Shown here piece after piece: positions 22,506-30,616 of a stretch of DNA of 42,627 nt. Below the pieces are notes generated by a model. It worked only from the letters and a program-made list of their open reading frames with translations, ran no database searches and was not told the DNA's origin. Every line of letters starts with the position of its first letter. The first letter of the stretch is position 1. Source of the stretch: Kineosporia sp. A_224. GTDB taxonomy: Bacteria; Actinomycetota; Actinomycetes; Actinomycetales; Kineosporiaceae. Where the stretch lies: the NCBI RefSeq assembly GCF_002198655.1, contig NZ_MWLN01000221.1:30417-73043 (forward strand). The letters run 5' to 3'. A program made the position numbers and the translations under genes.

Positions 22506-23417
22506 ATGACCCGCCGCACCGCCGCCCTGCACGGCATCATCGCCGCCGTCCCCACCCCGTTCACCGCCGACGGCAGCGCCATCGACGAGGAGAACCTCCG
22601 GGCGCAGGCCGACCGGCTCGTCGCCGCGGGGCTGCACGGTGTCGTCGCGACCGGGTCGACGGGTGAGTTCGCGACCCTCGCCCCGGCCGAGTACCGGCGT
22701 GCCATCACGGCGTGGGTCGAAGCGGTCGACCACCGGATCCCGGTCGTCGCCGGCGTCGGGGCGCTCGCCACCGCCGAGGCCGTCTCCCTGGCGCAGCACG
22801 CCGAGGCCGTCGGTGCCGACGCGATCATGCTGCTGCCGCCGTTCTACGGTGCGCCGGCGTGGGACGCCCTCGTCACGTTCCTCTCCACCGTCGCCGGGTC
22901 GATCACGATCCCGGTCGTCTACTACAACATCCCCTCGCACACCGGCGTCACGCTGACCCCCGAGCAGCTCGCACAGCTCGGCGACATCCCGGGGCTGGAC
23001 TTCGTCAAGGACACGTCCGGCGACGCCGTCGGCCAGGCCGAGCTGCTCGCCGTCCGCACCGACCGGATCACCGTCTTCAACGGCTGGGACACCCTGACGT
23101 TCTTCGGGATCGCCTCGGGCGCCAAGGGCGCGGTCTGGGGCGCGGCGAGCATCGTGCCGGAGCTCGCCGTCGGGCTGTGGGACACCCTCGCGGTCAAGGG
23201 TGACCTGCCGGCCGCCCGTGAGCTGTGGAAGCACCTGTGGGCGATCAGCGACTTCCTCGAGTCGGTGGACTACGCCGCGGGCATCAAGGCCGGGCTGCAG
23301 ATCGTCGGCCACCCGGCCGGCCCTACGCGGGCGCCGATCCTGCCGCTGCCGGCCGCCGACCTCGAGCGGTTCACCCGCATCCTCGCGGCCGCCGGACAGG
23401 TCCCCGCGGGCGGGTGA
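22506..23417 (+). CDS. DHDPS/NAL-family enzyme, probable 1-pyrroline-4-hydroxy-2-carboxylate deaminase
   Basis: 303 residues of TIM-barrel DHDPS type. GSTGEF (50-55) is the phosphate/carboxylate loop, Y140 (YYNIPS) the catalytic tyrosine and K168 (FVKDTSG) the Schiff-base lysine. Between a D-hydroxyproline oxidase and a hydroxyproline racemase, the best fit is the deaminase that turns pyrroline-4-hydroxy-2-carboxylate into 2-oxoglutarate semialdehyde plus ammonia. A true dihydrodipicolinate synthase or a keto-acid aldolase is the alternative. The semialdehyde dehydrogenase that should follow is not in the window. Confidence 0.85.
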   Translation: MTRRTAALHGIIAAVPTPFTADGSAIDEENLRAQADRLVAAGLHGVVATGSTGEFATLAPAEYRRAITAWVEAVDHRIPVVAGVGALATAEAVSLAQHAEAVGADAIMLLPPFYGAPAWDALVTFLSTVAGSITIPVVYYNIPSHTGVTLTPEQLAQLGDIPGLDFVKDTSGDAVGQAELLAVRTDRITVFNGWDTLTFFGIASGAKGAVWGAASIVPELAVGLWDTLAVKGDLPAARELWKHLWAISDFLESVDYAAGIKAGLQIVGHPAGPTRAPILPLPAADLERFTRILAAAGQVPAGG

Positions 23418-23421
23418 CGCG

Positions 23422-24483
23422 GTGACCCTGACGCTCGACACGGTCGAGGTGCACGCCGAGGGCGAGCCCGGCCGGGTCGTCCTCGACGCCGCGCACCTCG
23501 TACGGGGCGACTCGATGGCCGAGCGTCTCGCGTACTGCCGGGAGCACCTCCACCCGCTGCGCGAGCTGCTGCTCCACGAGCCGCGCGGCTACCCGGCGCT
23601 GTGCGCCGTCCTGCTGCTGCCGCCGGTGACGCCGGGCGCCGACTTCGGGGTCGTCGTCCTCGAGCAGGGCGGGTTCACGCCGATGTCGGGCAGCAACACC
23701 ATGTGCGCGGTCGCCGGTGCCGTCGAGGCCGGGCTGATCGTGCCGGACGGCGACACGTTCGACGTCACCATCGACACCGCGGTCGGGGTGGTCCGGGCGA
23801 CGGCCGCGATCGAGGACGGCAGGGTCGCCGCGGTGACCGTTGCGAACGTGCCCTCGTTCGTCGTCGGCCTCGACATCCCGCTCGAGGTCCCCGGGATCGG
23901 CACGCTGCCGGTCGACGTCGTCTTCGGCGGCCAGTTCTTCGTGCAGGCCAGGGCCGCGGACTGCGGCGTCGACCTCGACCCGGCCCGCGGCCGCGAGCTC
24001 GCCAGGGCCGGGGCGCTCGTGAAGATGGCTGCGCGGCAACAGGTCCCGGTCCGCCACCCGGTCAACCCGGACGTCGACGACATCGCGCTCGTCATGCTCC
24101 ACTCCGGACCGCGGACACCCGGCACGGACGCACGCAACACCGTCGTCCTCACCCAGGACCCGCTGCTGCCCGACGACCCGACGACGTGGACCGGCATCCT
24201 CGACCGCTCGCCGTGCGGCACCGGCACGTGCGCCCGGATGACGGCCCTGCACGCGCGCGGCGACCTCGCCCTCGACGAGGAGTTCCGGCACCGCAGCATC
24301 ATCGACAGCCTGTTCGTCGGCCGCCTCGTCGGGACGACGGAGGTCGGCGGCACCCCGGCCGTGCTGCCGACGGTCACCGGGCGCACCTGGGTGACCGGCC
24401 GGGCCCGCTGGAGCGTGCACCCGTCGGACCCGTACCCCAGCGGCTACACGGTCGGCGACCTCTGGGCACCCGAGCGGCGCTGA
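23422..24483 (+). CDS. Second proline-racemase-family enzyme, Ser/Cys type
   Basis: 353 residues from GTG 23422, four bases after the deaminase stop. The motifs are MSGSNT (S89) and DRSPCGTGTCA (C265), the same Ser/Cys pair as the copy at 19384-20424. The sequences clearly diverge: the N-terminus is VEVHAEGEPGRVV against VVGAHAEGEVGNVI, and this copy has a PGTDARN segment near 233-239. One copy may be the 4-hydroxyproline epimerase; the other could be an epimerase or dehydratase for 3-hydroxyproline. Which is which cannot be told by eye. Confidence 0.85.
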   Translation: MTLTLDTVEVHAEGEPGRVVLDAAHLVRGDSMAERLAYCREHLHPLRELLLHEPRGYPALCAVLLLPPVTPGADFGVVVLEQGGFTPMSGSNTMCAVAGAVEAGLIVPDGDTFDVTIDTAVGVVRATAAIEDGRVAAVTVANVPSFVVGLDIPLEVPGIGTLPVDVVFGGQFFVQARAADCGVDLDPARGRELARAGALVKMAARQQVPVRHPVNPDVDDIALVMLHSGPRTPGTDARNTVVLTQDPLLPDDPTTWTGILDRSPCGTGTCARMTALHARGDLALDEEFRHRSIIDSLFVGRLVGTTEVGGTPAVLPTVTGRTWVTGRARWSVHPSDPYPSGYTVGDLWAPERR

Positions 24484-24486
24484 GCC

Positions 24487-25077
24487 TCACGCGCTGCGAA
24501 GCCCGGCGACGACGAGCGCGACCATCCGCCGCGGGTCGTAGCGGGCGTCGTCCGACGCCCCGATGCAGAGGTTGCCGATCCCGCGCATGAGCTCGAGAGG
24601 CGCTGTGCCGGGCCGGATCTCGCCCGCCGCCACCGCGGCGTCGAGCAGGGCGCCGCACACCGGGACGAGACGGTCGAGGAAGTACGCGTGGAGGGTCTCG
24701 AAGCCGGTCGCGTCGGACCGCAGCGCGTCGGCGAGCCCGTGCTTGGTGACGAGGAAGTCGACGAACAGGTCGATCCAGGCCGCGAGTGCGGCGTGCGGTG
24801 TCGCGCTGCTCGCCAGGAGCGCCGGGCCCGCCTCCGCGCAGGCCTCGACCTGGTGACGGTAGACGGCGACGACGAGATCGGCTCGCGTCGGGAAGTGGCG
24901 GTAGATCGTCCCGACGCCGACGCCCGCCCGGTTCGCGACCTCTCGCACGGGCACGTCGACGCCCGAGGCGACGAAGGCCTCGGCGGCGGCGTCGAGGAGC
25001 TTCTGCTCGTTGCGGCGCGCGTCGGCGCGCTTGCGCGGGGACGGTGCGTCCGTGCGGTCACCCGCATCCGTCACCAC
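24487..25077 (-). CDS. TetR-family repressor
   Basis: 196 residues. The N-terminal helix-turn-helix (about 20-65) contains ILDAA-type LLDAAAEAFVASG, then VREVANRAGVGVGTIYRHFPTRADL. The C-terminal helical domain is ligand-binding and typical of regulators controlling a neighbouring oxidoreductase. GGAGG precedes GTG 25077. The divergent gene at 25186 has two matching operators in its promoter, so it is the likely target. The gene converges with the racemase operon, with three bases between stops. Confidence 0.9.
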   Translation of the reverse strand: MVTDAGDRTDAPSPRKRADARRNEQKLLDAAAEAFVASGVDVPVREVANRAGVGVGTIYRHFPTRADLVVAVYRHQVEACAEAGPALLASSATPHAALAAWIDLFVDFLVTKHGLADALRSDATGFETLHAYFLDRLVPVCGALLDAAVAAGEIRPGTAPLELMRGIGNLCIGASDDARYDPRRMVALVVAGLRSA

Positions 25078-25096
25078 GTTCGCCTCCAGCGCCGGT

Positions 25097-25144
25097 TTGC
25101 AAACGGAACAGAGTTCCGTATGTTGTGAGTGGAACAGGGTTCCG
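25097..25144 (+). promoter_or_regulatory. Promoter with two TetR-type operators
   Basis: TTGCAA (25097-25102), a 16-base spacer and TATGTT (25119-25124) form a promoter toward the monooxygenase gene. A dyad CGGAAC-AGA-GTTCCG (25104-25118) fills the spacer. A second copy, GGAAC-AGG-GTTCC within 25130-25144, covers the region just after the start. The dyad centres are 26 bases apart. Binding to both would block polymerase entry and escape; the TetR gene also starts 20 bases left of the promoter, so it is probably autorepressed. Confidence 0.82.
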
Positions 25145-25185
25145 CTTGTCTTCAGGATGCCACAGACCCGGAAGGACGCACCGCC

Positions 25186-26058
25186 ATGACGGACGACCGC
25201 CCCCGCTTCGGGATCATGACCGCGCCCATGAACGTCGGCTACCAGGACGTCCTACGGGTCTGGCGGGAGGCGGACGCCGTCCCGCAGATCGAGCACGCAT
25301 GGCTGTTCGACCACCTCATGCCGATCGGCGGGGACCCGGACGGCCCGGCGTACGAGGGCTGGACGCTGCTGTCCGCGCTGGCGGCGCAGACCGAGCGGCT
25401 ACGGCTCGGCCTGCTCGTGACGAGCAACCGGTTCCGGCCGCCGGCGGTGCTCGCCAAGATCGCCGCGACCGTCGATGTCGTGGCCGGCGGGCGGCTCGAC
25501 TTCGGCATCGGTGTCGGGTCGCGTCCCCACCCGCCGGCGGCCCGGCGCGAGTACGCGGCCCACGGCATCCCGTTCCTCGAGACCGCCGACGCCGTCGCCG
25601 CCTTCGCCGAGGCGTGCGTGGTGATCCGCCGGCTGTGGACCGAGACCGAGCCGTTCGACGTCGACGGCGCCCACGTCCGCCTCAGAGGTGCCTTCTGCAA
25701 CCCCAGGCCCGTGCAGCGACCGCACCCGCCGATCGTCATCGGCGGCCGCTCGGCGGCGGTGCTGCGCGTGGTCGCCGAGCACGCGGACGTCTGGAACATC
25801 CCGGGTGGTGACCTCGAGGACGTCGTGAGCCGCAGTGCCGTCCTCGACCGCTACTGCGACGACATCGGGCGCGACCCGGCGTCGGTCACGCGATCGATCC
25901 ACCTGGGAGTCGCCTACGACCGGCCCTCGGCGACCCGGGACGCCATCGCGGCGGCGGTCGACGCAGGCTTCCGTCACGTCGTGCTGGGGCTGCCCGCGCC
26001 CTACCCGCCGGATGTGGCGCACTGGGTGGCCGACGAGCTCGTCACGCCGTCGGTGTAG
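25186..26058 (+). CDS. LLM-class (luciferase-like, F420/FMN) monooxygenase
   Basis: 290 residues. The TIM-barrel motifs are HAWLFDHLMPIGGDPDGPAY near 44-63, RLRLGLLVTSNRFRPPAVLAKIAATVD, GRLDFGIGVGS, and HPPIVIGGRS. They match the bacterial luciferase-like flavin/F420-dependent oxidoreductases common in actinobacteria. GGAAGGA precedes ATG 25186; an ORF start at 25129 lies inside the operator. Substrate unknown. Expression is probably induced when the TetR ligand, perhaps its substrate, is present. Confidence 0.88.
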   Translation: MTDDRPRFGIMTAPMNVGYQDVLRVWREADAVPQIEHAWLFDHLMPIGGDPDGPAYEGWTLLSALAAQTERLRLGLLVTSNRFRPPAVLAKIAATVDVVAGGRLDFGIGVGSRPHPPAARREYAAHGIPFLETADAVAAFAEACVVIRRLWTETEPFDVDGAHVRLRGAFCNPRPVQRPHPPIVIGGRSAAVLRVVAEHADVWNIPGGDLEDVVSRSAVLDRYCDDIGRDPASVTRSIHLGVAYDRPSATRDAIAAAVDAGFRHVVLGLPAPYPPDVAHWVADELVTPSV

Positions 26059-26097
26059 CTCAGTGGCCGTTCGAGCGCGGCGTCGAAAGGGGGTCGC

Positions 26098-26271
26098 TCA
26101 GAGCAGGAGGAAGAGCGCCGCGCCGACGGCGACGTTGAACGCCGAGTTCGCGACGAGCAGCGGCATCCGCCGCGCGATGTTCTCCCGGCGCGGCGCGAGG
26201 TAGCGGAACAGGACGTACTCGCCGACCCCGATGACGACGAGGGCGACGCCGGTGATCTGCCAGACGGTCAC
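26098..26271 (-). CDS. 57-residue two-helix membrane protein
   Basis: A short gene from GTG 26271 to TGA 26098. It encodes a first helix (VWQITGVALVVIGVGEYVLF), a basic loop APRRENIARRM and a second helix (ANSAFNVAVGAALFLLL). Codons are strongly G/C-ending, like those of neighbouring genes, and the space between the flanking genes is otherwise empty. No family is recognised. The two-helix hairpin with a basic cytoplasmic loop suggests a small membrane subunit or regulator. Confidence 0.65.
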   Translation of the reverse strand: MTVWQITGVALVVIGVGEYVLFRYLAPRRENIARRMPLLVANSAFNVAVGAALFLLL

Positions 26272-26314
26272 GCGTCGATCATCACATCTGGGCGCGGCAC
26301 GTGCGCGCGGCGGC

Positions 26315-26740
26315 TCAGATGTCGAGCAGTACCGCGCCGTCCATCGACGCGTAGGTCAGCTCGGGGACGGCGGCGGAGACCCCGGTGCCCTCGTAGAACA
26401 GCCGCAGCGTCCGCGCGGTGCCGTCCGTCGCGGTGAACGTCGCCTCGCTCGAGTAGGCGTACCCGATCTCGCCCGACTGCTCGGTCGTGGTGGACACGAG
26501 GGTCACGACGCCGCCGGCAGGCAGGACGGCGCGGACGGCGCGGCACATCGGCTCCCACTGCGCCGCAGCGAGGTCCGCGGGCGGGTCGTCGCAGGCGCCG
26601 TCGTTGATGCGCTCGACGACGGCCTCGGACATCTCCTTCGCGTCGTCCTCCTTCGCCCCGCAGCCGCCGGTCGCGAGCGCGAGGAGGGCGACGCCGGCGA
26701 CGGCCCGCACCCTGCGCGCCCGCCGGGCCGGCCCGGTCAC
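26315..26740 (-). CDS. Predicted lipoprotein of unknown function
   Basis: 141 residues from GTG 26740, overlapping the cyclodeaminase stop (GTGA). A basic start and hydrophobic stretch (VAGVALLALATGGC) end in a lipobox-like cysteine near residue 27. The mature part is acidic (KEDDAKEMSE) with a second cysteine pair (CDDPP, MCRAV) that may form a disulfide, then a beta-rich C-terminus. No family is recognised. Confidence 0.7.
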   Translation of the reverse strand: MTGPARRARRVRAVAGVALLALATGGCGAKEDDAKEMSEAVVERINDGACDDPPADLAAAQWEPMCRAVRAVLPAGGVVTLVSTTTEQSGEIGYAYSSEATFTATDGTARTLRLFYEGTGVSAAVPELTYASMDGAVLLDI

Positions 26741-27651
26741 GTCGCCCTCGCGGACAGCCGCTGCACGACGACCTCCGCGATCGCGGCGTCCTGCACGCCG
26801 AGCCCGCACAGGTCCGCGACGGTGACCTGGGCGGGGGAGGTGCGGCCGGGGGACCGGCCGGTGAGGACGTCGCCGAGGGTCACCGCGCGGGACACGACCT
26901 CGGGTGCCGCGTGCTGGAGCTCACCGGCGTGCGCCGCGAGGTCGACGGCGTCGCAGACGACCACCTCGGCGGCGGCGAGCAGGGCGGCGGGGAGCTCCTG
27001 CTTGCCCGGGGTGTCCGACCCGACCGCGGTGACGTGCGTGCCCGGGCGGACCCAGGCCGCGTCGAGCAGCGGCGTCCGGCTGCTCGTGGCCGTCACGACG
27101 ACGTCGGCCGTGCGGACGGCGGCCTCGAGGTCGTCGGCGACCGTGGCGCCGACAGCCTCGGCGAATGCCGCCGCCCGGGCGGCGTCGCGGCCCCAGACGG
27201 CCACCTCGAGGCCCGGGATGGCGGCCCGGTGCGCGTGCACCTGGGCCTGCGCCTGGCCGCCGGTGCCGACGACGAGCAGCCGTCGCGCGTCGGGCCGGGC
27301 CAGCGTGAGCGACGCGACGGCGCCGGCCGCGGCGGTCCGGGTGTCGGTGAGCCAGCCGCTGTCGGCGAGCAGCCAGCGGGCCTGCCCGGTCGCGGCGTCG
27401 AGGACGACCGAGAAGCCGTCCGGGGCCGCGCCGGGGAACCCGCCTGTCGCGACCTTGAAGCACATGACCGCAGACCCGCGCAGGTAGGCGCCCTTGACGT
27501 GGAGCTCGCCCCCGCCGTCCGGGCGCATCTCCAGCTGGCCGGGCTGGTCCACCATGCCGTCCGAGAGCGCCCGGAAGGCGTGCCGGGCGGCGTCGAGGGC
27601 GTCGTCCCAGGTCAGCACCGACCGGACGGCGGCCAGGTCCACGATCTGCAT
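26737..27651 (-). CDS. Ornithine cyclodeaminase/mu-crystallin-family NAD(P) enzyme
   Basis: 304 residues. The substrate-contact part has LHVKGAYL (K53) and CFKVATG (K66). The Rossmann motif is LLVVGTGGQAQAQ (125-137), and VTAVGSDTPGKQEL near 220 is the family's conserved segment. Members include ornithine cyclodeaminase, alanine dehydrogenase and 1-pyrroline-2-carboxylate reductase. The last would fit the two hydroxyproline-type racemase-family genes 2-8 kb away, since 3-hydroxyproline dehydration yields pyrroline-2-carboxylate. That link is inference. The downstream lipoprotein is coupled to it. Confidence 0.83.
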   Translation of the reverse strand: MQIVDLAAVRSVLTWDDALDAARHAFRALSDGMVDQPGQLEMRPDGGGELHVKGAYLRGSAVMCFKVATGGFPGAAPDGFSVVLDAATGQARWLLADSGWLTDTRTAAAGAVASLTLARPDARRLLVVGTGGQAQAQVHAHRAAIPGLEVAVWGRDAARAAAFAEAVGATVADDLEAAVRTADVVVTATSSRTPLLDAAWVRPGTHVTAVGSDTPGKQELPAALLAAAEVVVCDAVDLAAHAGELQHAAPEVVSRAVTLGDVLTGRSPGRTSPAQVTVADLCGLGVQDAAIAEVVVQRLSARAT

Positions 27652-27719
27652 ACGCCACTGTCCCAGGCCCGGCCGGCGCACGGGCTCGCGCCGGCCGGGC
27701 CGTCCCGGGCGGGTGCCGG

Positions 27720-29219
27720 TCACGCGACCGGCATCACCCGGGCGATCTTGATCTTCGTGCTCGTGCTGCCGGCCGCGGGGTAGGCGACGCTCGCGTCGGA
27801 GTAGCCCTTGAACGCCTGGTACGAGTGGTCCCGGACCGGGATCCTGATCCGGGCACCGGTCGCGGCGCCCGTCGAGGCGTTGTAGACCTGGGCGGCCATC
27901 CCGGTCCCGGACTGCCAGGCGAGGAGCATCCGGCCCGTGCCGTACCGGACGAGATGCGGGTGGCTCGCGCTGATCGACGTCCTCACGGACTTGTTCGACG
28001 CGCCGGTCGTGAAGCGGTCGAGGCGGACCGTGCCGCCCTGGCTCCAGGCCGTCCAGTAGCCGGTCGTGCTCGCGTTGACGAGGTCGCCGCCGAACAGGGT
28101 GCCGTCGCAGGCCCCGGCGGCCACCGTGCGGTACGGGTTCGGCTGCGCGATCCGGCAGCTGTTGTCGGTGGCGCAGACCATGACGTAGTGCTTGGTGCGC
28201 TTGTCCCACACGATCCGCGACGTCCAGGCGTGGCTGCAGCCGACCTCGAAGCTGTCGTGACCGGACAGGAGCTTGCCGGCCTTGCTGACGACCTGCATCC
28301 GGTCGCCCTCGTGGATGTCGACGCAGCTGCCGTTCTGCACGGTGATGGCGACGCCGAAGTAGGCGGCGTAGTTGGCGCCGTCATAGGCGAGCCGGCCGTG
28401 GTGCTGGTACCACCACACGAACCGGGCGCCGTTCGTCTGCCCGCCGCGGGTCGCGGTGAGGTTGGTGACCTGGACCTGCCACACGAGCGCGCCGGAGTTG
28501 TCGAACCGCACCATGTGCATCGTGTTGCACGGGCTCGCCGTCCCGCCGCACAGCCGGCTGCCCGTGCAGCTGCCCGCGCGGGTCAGGAGCAGGACGCCGC
28601 CCGTGCTGTCGGCGCGGACGTCCTGCAGGTCGATCCCGGGGAAGTTCGTGGGCTTCCCGACGAGCTTGTCGTTGCAGTCCAGCTTGCCGAGGTGGACCCG
28701 CTTGTCCGTGCCGAGCCAGGCCAGCCACGAACCGCCGGGGCGGGAGGCGATCGCCAGCGGCAGCGCCTCGGTGTCGCCCTCGCCGCCGTAGCCCGTGACC
28801 GTGACGCCGGCGCTGATCTCGGTGACGCGCACCTTCGGCGTCGCGCTCGCCGTCCGGGCGCACGTGCCGGCGGCCGCGACGGTCGCCGCTGCTGCGGGGG
28901 CGGTGGCCGACCCGGTCGCCGTCGCCGCGCCGGGCCGGCCGGTGGACGGCGCGACCGCCTCCGGCGCCGCTGCGGCGGAGGTGGTGACCGGGCCGGGCAT
29001 GGCCGGGGCCGCGTCGGTGGCCCCGGCGGCCGGGGCGACCGCGACGGCCGCGCCGTCCGACCGCCACCACGTGCCCGGACCGAACCGGCCGTCGGCCGCG
29101 GCCGGCAGCACGGTCGCGAGGCCGACGGCGGCGAGCGTGCCGAGCGCGACCGCGAGCGTGCGCCGGCTCCGGCGGCGGTCCTGTCGAGGTCCCGTCCGGG
29201 ACGGGTGATGGGTGCCCAT
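27720..29219 (-). CDS. Large secreted protein of unknown function
   Basis: 499 residues. A basic N-terminus and hydrophobic helix (TLAVALGTLAAVGLATVLPA, about 22-41) form a signal peptide or anchor. An Ala/Pro/Thr-rich linker (about 55-125) follows. The rest is a beta-rich domain with several cysteine pairs (CTGSRLCGG, CNTMHM, CVDIHEG, CATDNSC) and repeating W/G blades such as GSWLAWLGTD, WTAWSQGG and MLLAWQSGTG. The spacing of the blades suggests a beta-propeller. ATG 29219 is used. The specific function is unknown. Confidence 0.75.
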   Translation of the reverse strand: MGTHHPSRTGPRQDRRRSRRTLAVALGTLAAVGLATVLPAAADGRFGPGTWWRSDGAAVAVAPAAGATDAAPAMPGPVTTSAAAAPEAVAPSTGRPGAATATGSATAPAAAATVAAAGTCARTASATPKVRVTEISAGVTVTGYGGEGDTEALPLAIASRPGGSWLAWLGTDKRVHLGKLDCNDKLVGKPTNFPGIDLQDVRADSTGGVLLLTRAGSCTGSRLCGGTASPCNTMHMVRFDNSGALVWQVQVTNLTATRGGQTNGARFVWWYQHHGRLAYDGANYAAYFGVAITVQNGSCVDIHEGDRMQVVSKAGKLLSGHDSFEVGCSHAWTSRIVWDKRTKHYVMVCATDNSCRIAQPNPYRTVAAGACDGTLFGGDLVNASTTGYWTAWSQGGTVRLDRFTTGASNKSVRTSISASHPHLVRYGTGRMLLAWQSGTGMAAQVYNASTGAATGARIRIPVRDHSYQAFKGYSDASVAYPAAGSTSTKIKIARVMPVA

Positions 29220-29297
29220 GCCCACACGTCGCACGGCGCCCCGCGGACGTTGCCCCGACCGGCGCACCGGGTGCCGGTGAGGGGCCACACTGTCCGG

Positions 29298-30557
29298 GTG
29301 CGGGACACGGTGGGACGGACGTCGGTGCGCGTCACGGCGGTGGTGGCGCTCGGCTGCCTGCTCGCGGCCTGCGGCTCCGGGGACCGCGGCGCGGCGCCAC
29401 CGGCGGCCACGACCGTCACGTCGGTGCCGGCGAGCCCGTCCGGCGCGGGGCCGGCCGACCCGTCGGAGTCGCCGTCGACGGAGCCCGCCACGGAGCCGTC
29501 CACGGGGCCGTCCACGCGGAAGCCGCGACGGGTCACCCTCGTCGCCACGGGCGACGTCCTGCTCCACCCGCCGCTGTGGGCGCAGGCGAAGGCGGACGCC
29601 GCCCGCACCGGGCGTGGTGACCTCGACTTCGCGCCGATGCTCGCGCCGATCAAGCCGATCGTCGCGGGCGCGGACCTCGCGCTGTGCCACCTGGAGACAC
29701 CGCTGGCGACCGCGTCGGGGCCGTTCCGTGGCTATCCGATGTTCTCCGGGCCGCCGCAGGTCGTCGACGCGCTCGACCGGACCGGGTACGACGCCTGCAG
29801 CACGGCGAGCAACCACACCTTCGACCAGGGCGCCGAGGGCATCCGGCGCACCCTCGACGCGCTCGACGACGCCGGGATCGCCCACGCGGGCTCGGCGCGG
29901 ACCGCCGAGGAAGCCGCCCGGACGACGGTCGTCGACGTGCACGGCGTCCGGGTCGCGCTGCTGTCGTACACGTACGGCTTCAACGGCAACAGCTACCCCG
30001 GCGGCGACCGCTGGCGGGCCGACGTCATCGACGAGCGGCGGATCCTCGCCGAGGCGGCCGCGGCCCGGAAGGACGGGGCCGAGATCGTCGTCCTCTCCCT
30101 GCACTGGGGGACCGAGTACGTGCAGACCCCGAACCGGCAGCAGGCCGACGTCTCCCGCCGGCTCGCCCGCTCCGCCGACCTCGACGTGATCATCAGCCAC
30201 CACGCGCACGTCGTCGAGCCGATCCGCAAGATCGGCAGGACCTGGGTCGTCTACGGCCTCGGCAACCTCATGGCCTGGCACAGCACACCGGGCGACCCGA
30301 ACGCCGAGGGCCTGCTCGTGCGGTTCACGTTCACCGAGACGAAGGCCCACCGGTTCGCCGTGACCAGGGCCGAGTACGAGCCGATCATGGTCGCGAGGGC
30401 CGCGCCGATCCGGGTGCTCGACGTCCCGAAGGCGTTGCGGGACGGCACGTACGGCAGCTCCACCCGGGCCCGGCTGCAGGCGGCGCTCGACCGGACGACG
30501 CGCGTGGTGACGAGTCTCGGCGCGGACGACGACGGGCTGGTGCCGATCACCGGCTGA
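29298..30557 (+). CDS. CapA-family lipoprotein (metallophosphatase-like)
   Basis: 419 residues. Signal peptide with lipobox LAAC (about residue 23), then a Ser/Pro/Thr-rich linker with repeated EPS/TGPS units (about 40-72). The CapA domain follows: LVATGDVLLHPP, CHLETPL, STASNHTFDQG, LSLHWGTEY and SHHAHVVEPI carry the metal ligands of the fold. CapA was named for poly-gamma-glutamate capsule synthesis, but most actinobacterial copies have no known role. CACACT ends six bases before GTG 29298, so the start is chosen there and not within the long upstream frame. Confidence 0.87.
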   Translation: MRDTVGRTSVRVTAVVALGCLLAACGSGDRGAAPPAATTVTSVPASPSGAGPADPSESPSTEPATEPSTGPSTRKPRRVTLVATGDVLLHPPLWAQAKADAARTGRGDLDFAPMLAPIKPIVAGADLALCHLETPLATASGPFRGYPMFSGPPQVVDALDRTGYDACSTASNHTFDQGAEGIRRTLDALDDAGIAHAGSARTAEEAARTTVVDVHGVRVALLSYTYGFNGNSYPGGDRWRADVIDERRILAEAAAARKDGAEIVVLSLHWGTEYVQTPNRQQADVSRRLARSADLDVIISHHAHVVEPIRKIGRTWVVYGLGNLMAWHSTPGDPNAEGLLVRFTFTETKAHRFAVTRAEYEPIMVARAAPIRVLDVPKALRDGTYGSSTRARLQAALDRTTRVVTSLGADDDGLVPITG

Positions 30558-30616
30558 CCCGGCTGACCCGGCTGACCCGGCTGACCCGGCTGACCCGGCT
30601 GACCCCGGCGGGTCAG
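30552..30616. repeat. Six perfect 9-bp tandem repeats with a terminal hairpin
   Basis: GGCTGACCC is repeated six times without change (30552-30605). The array contains the CapA stop codon in its first unit. It is followed by CGGC and GGGTCAG (30610-30616), which can pair with the last CTGACCC (30599-30605), or with any other copy, to form a 7-bp hairpin. The Lrp stop codon (30613-30615) lies in the right arm. The site sits between two convergent gene ends and may act as a two-way terminator whose length varies by slippage. Confidence 0.85.

Noticed and set aside
27825-29297. Upstream extension of the CapA frame on the plus strand
   Set aside because: It is antisense to the secreted-protein gene, and the lipobox plus CACACT-N6-GTG fix the start at 29298.
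30552-30605. CRISPR array
   Set aside because: The units are 9 bp with no spacers and no cas genes are present.
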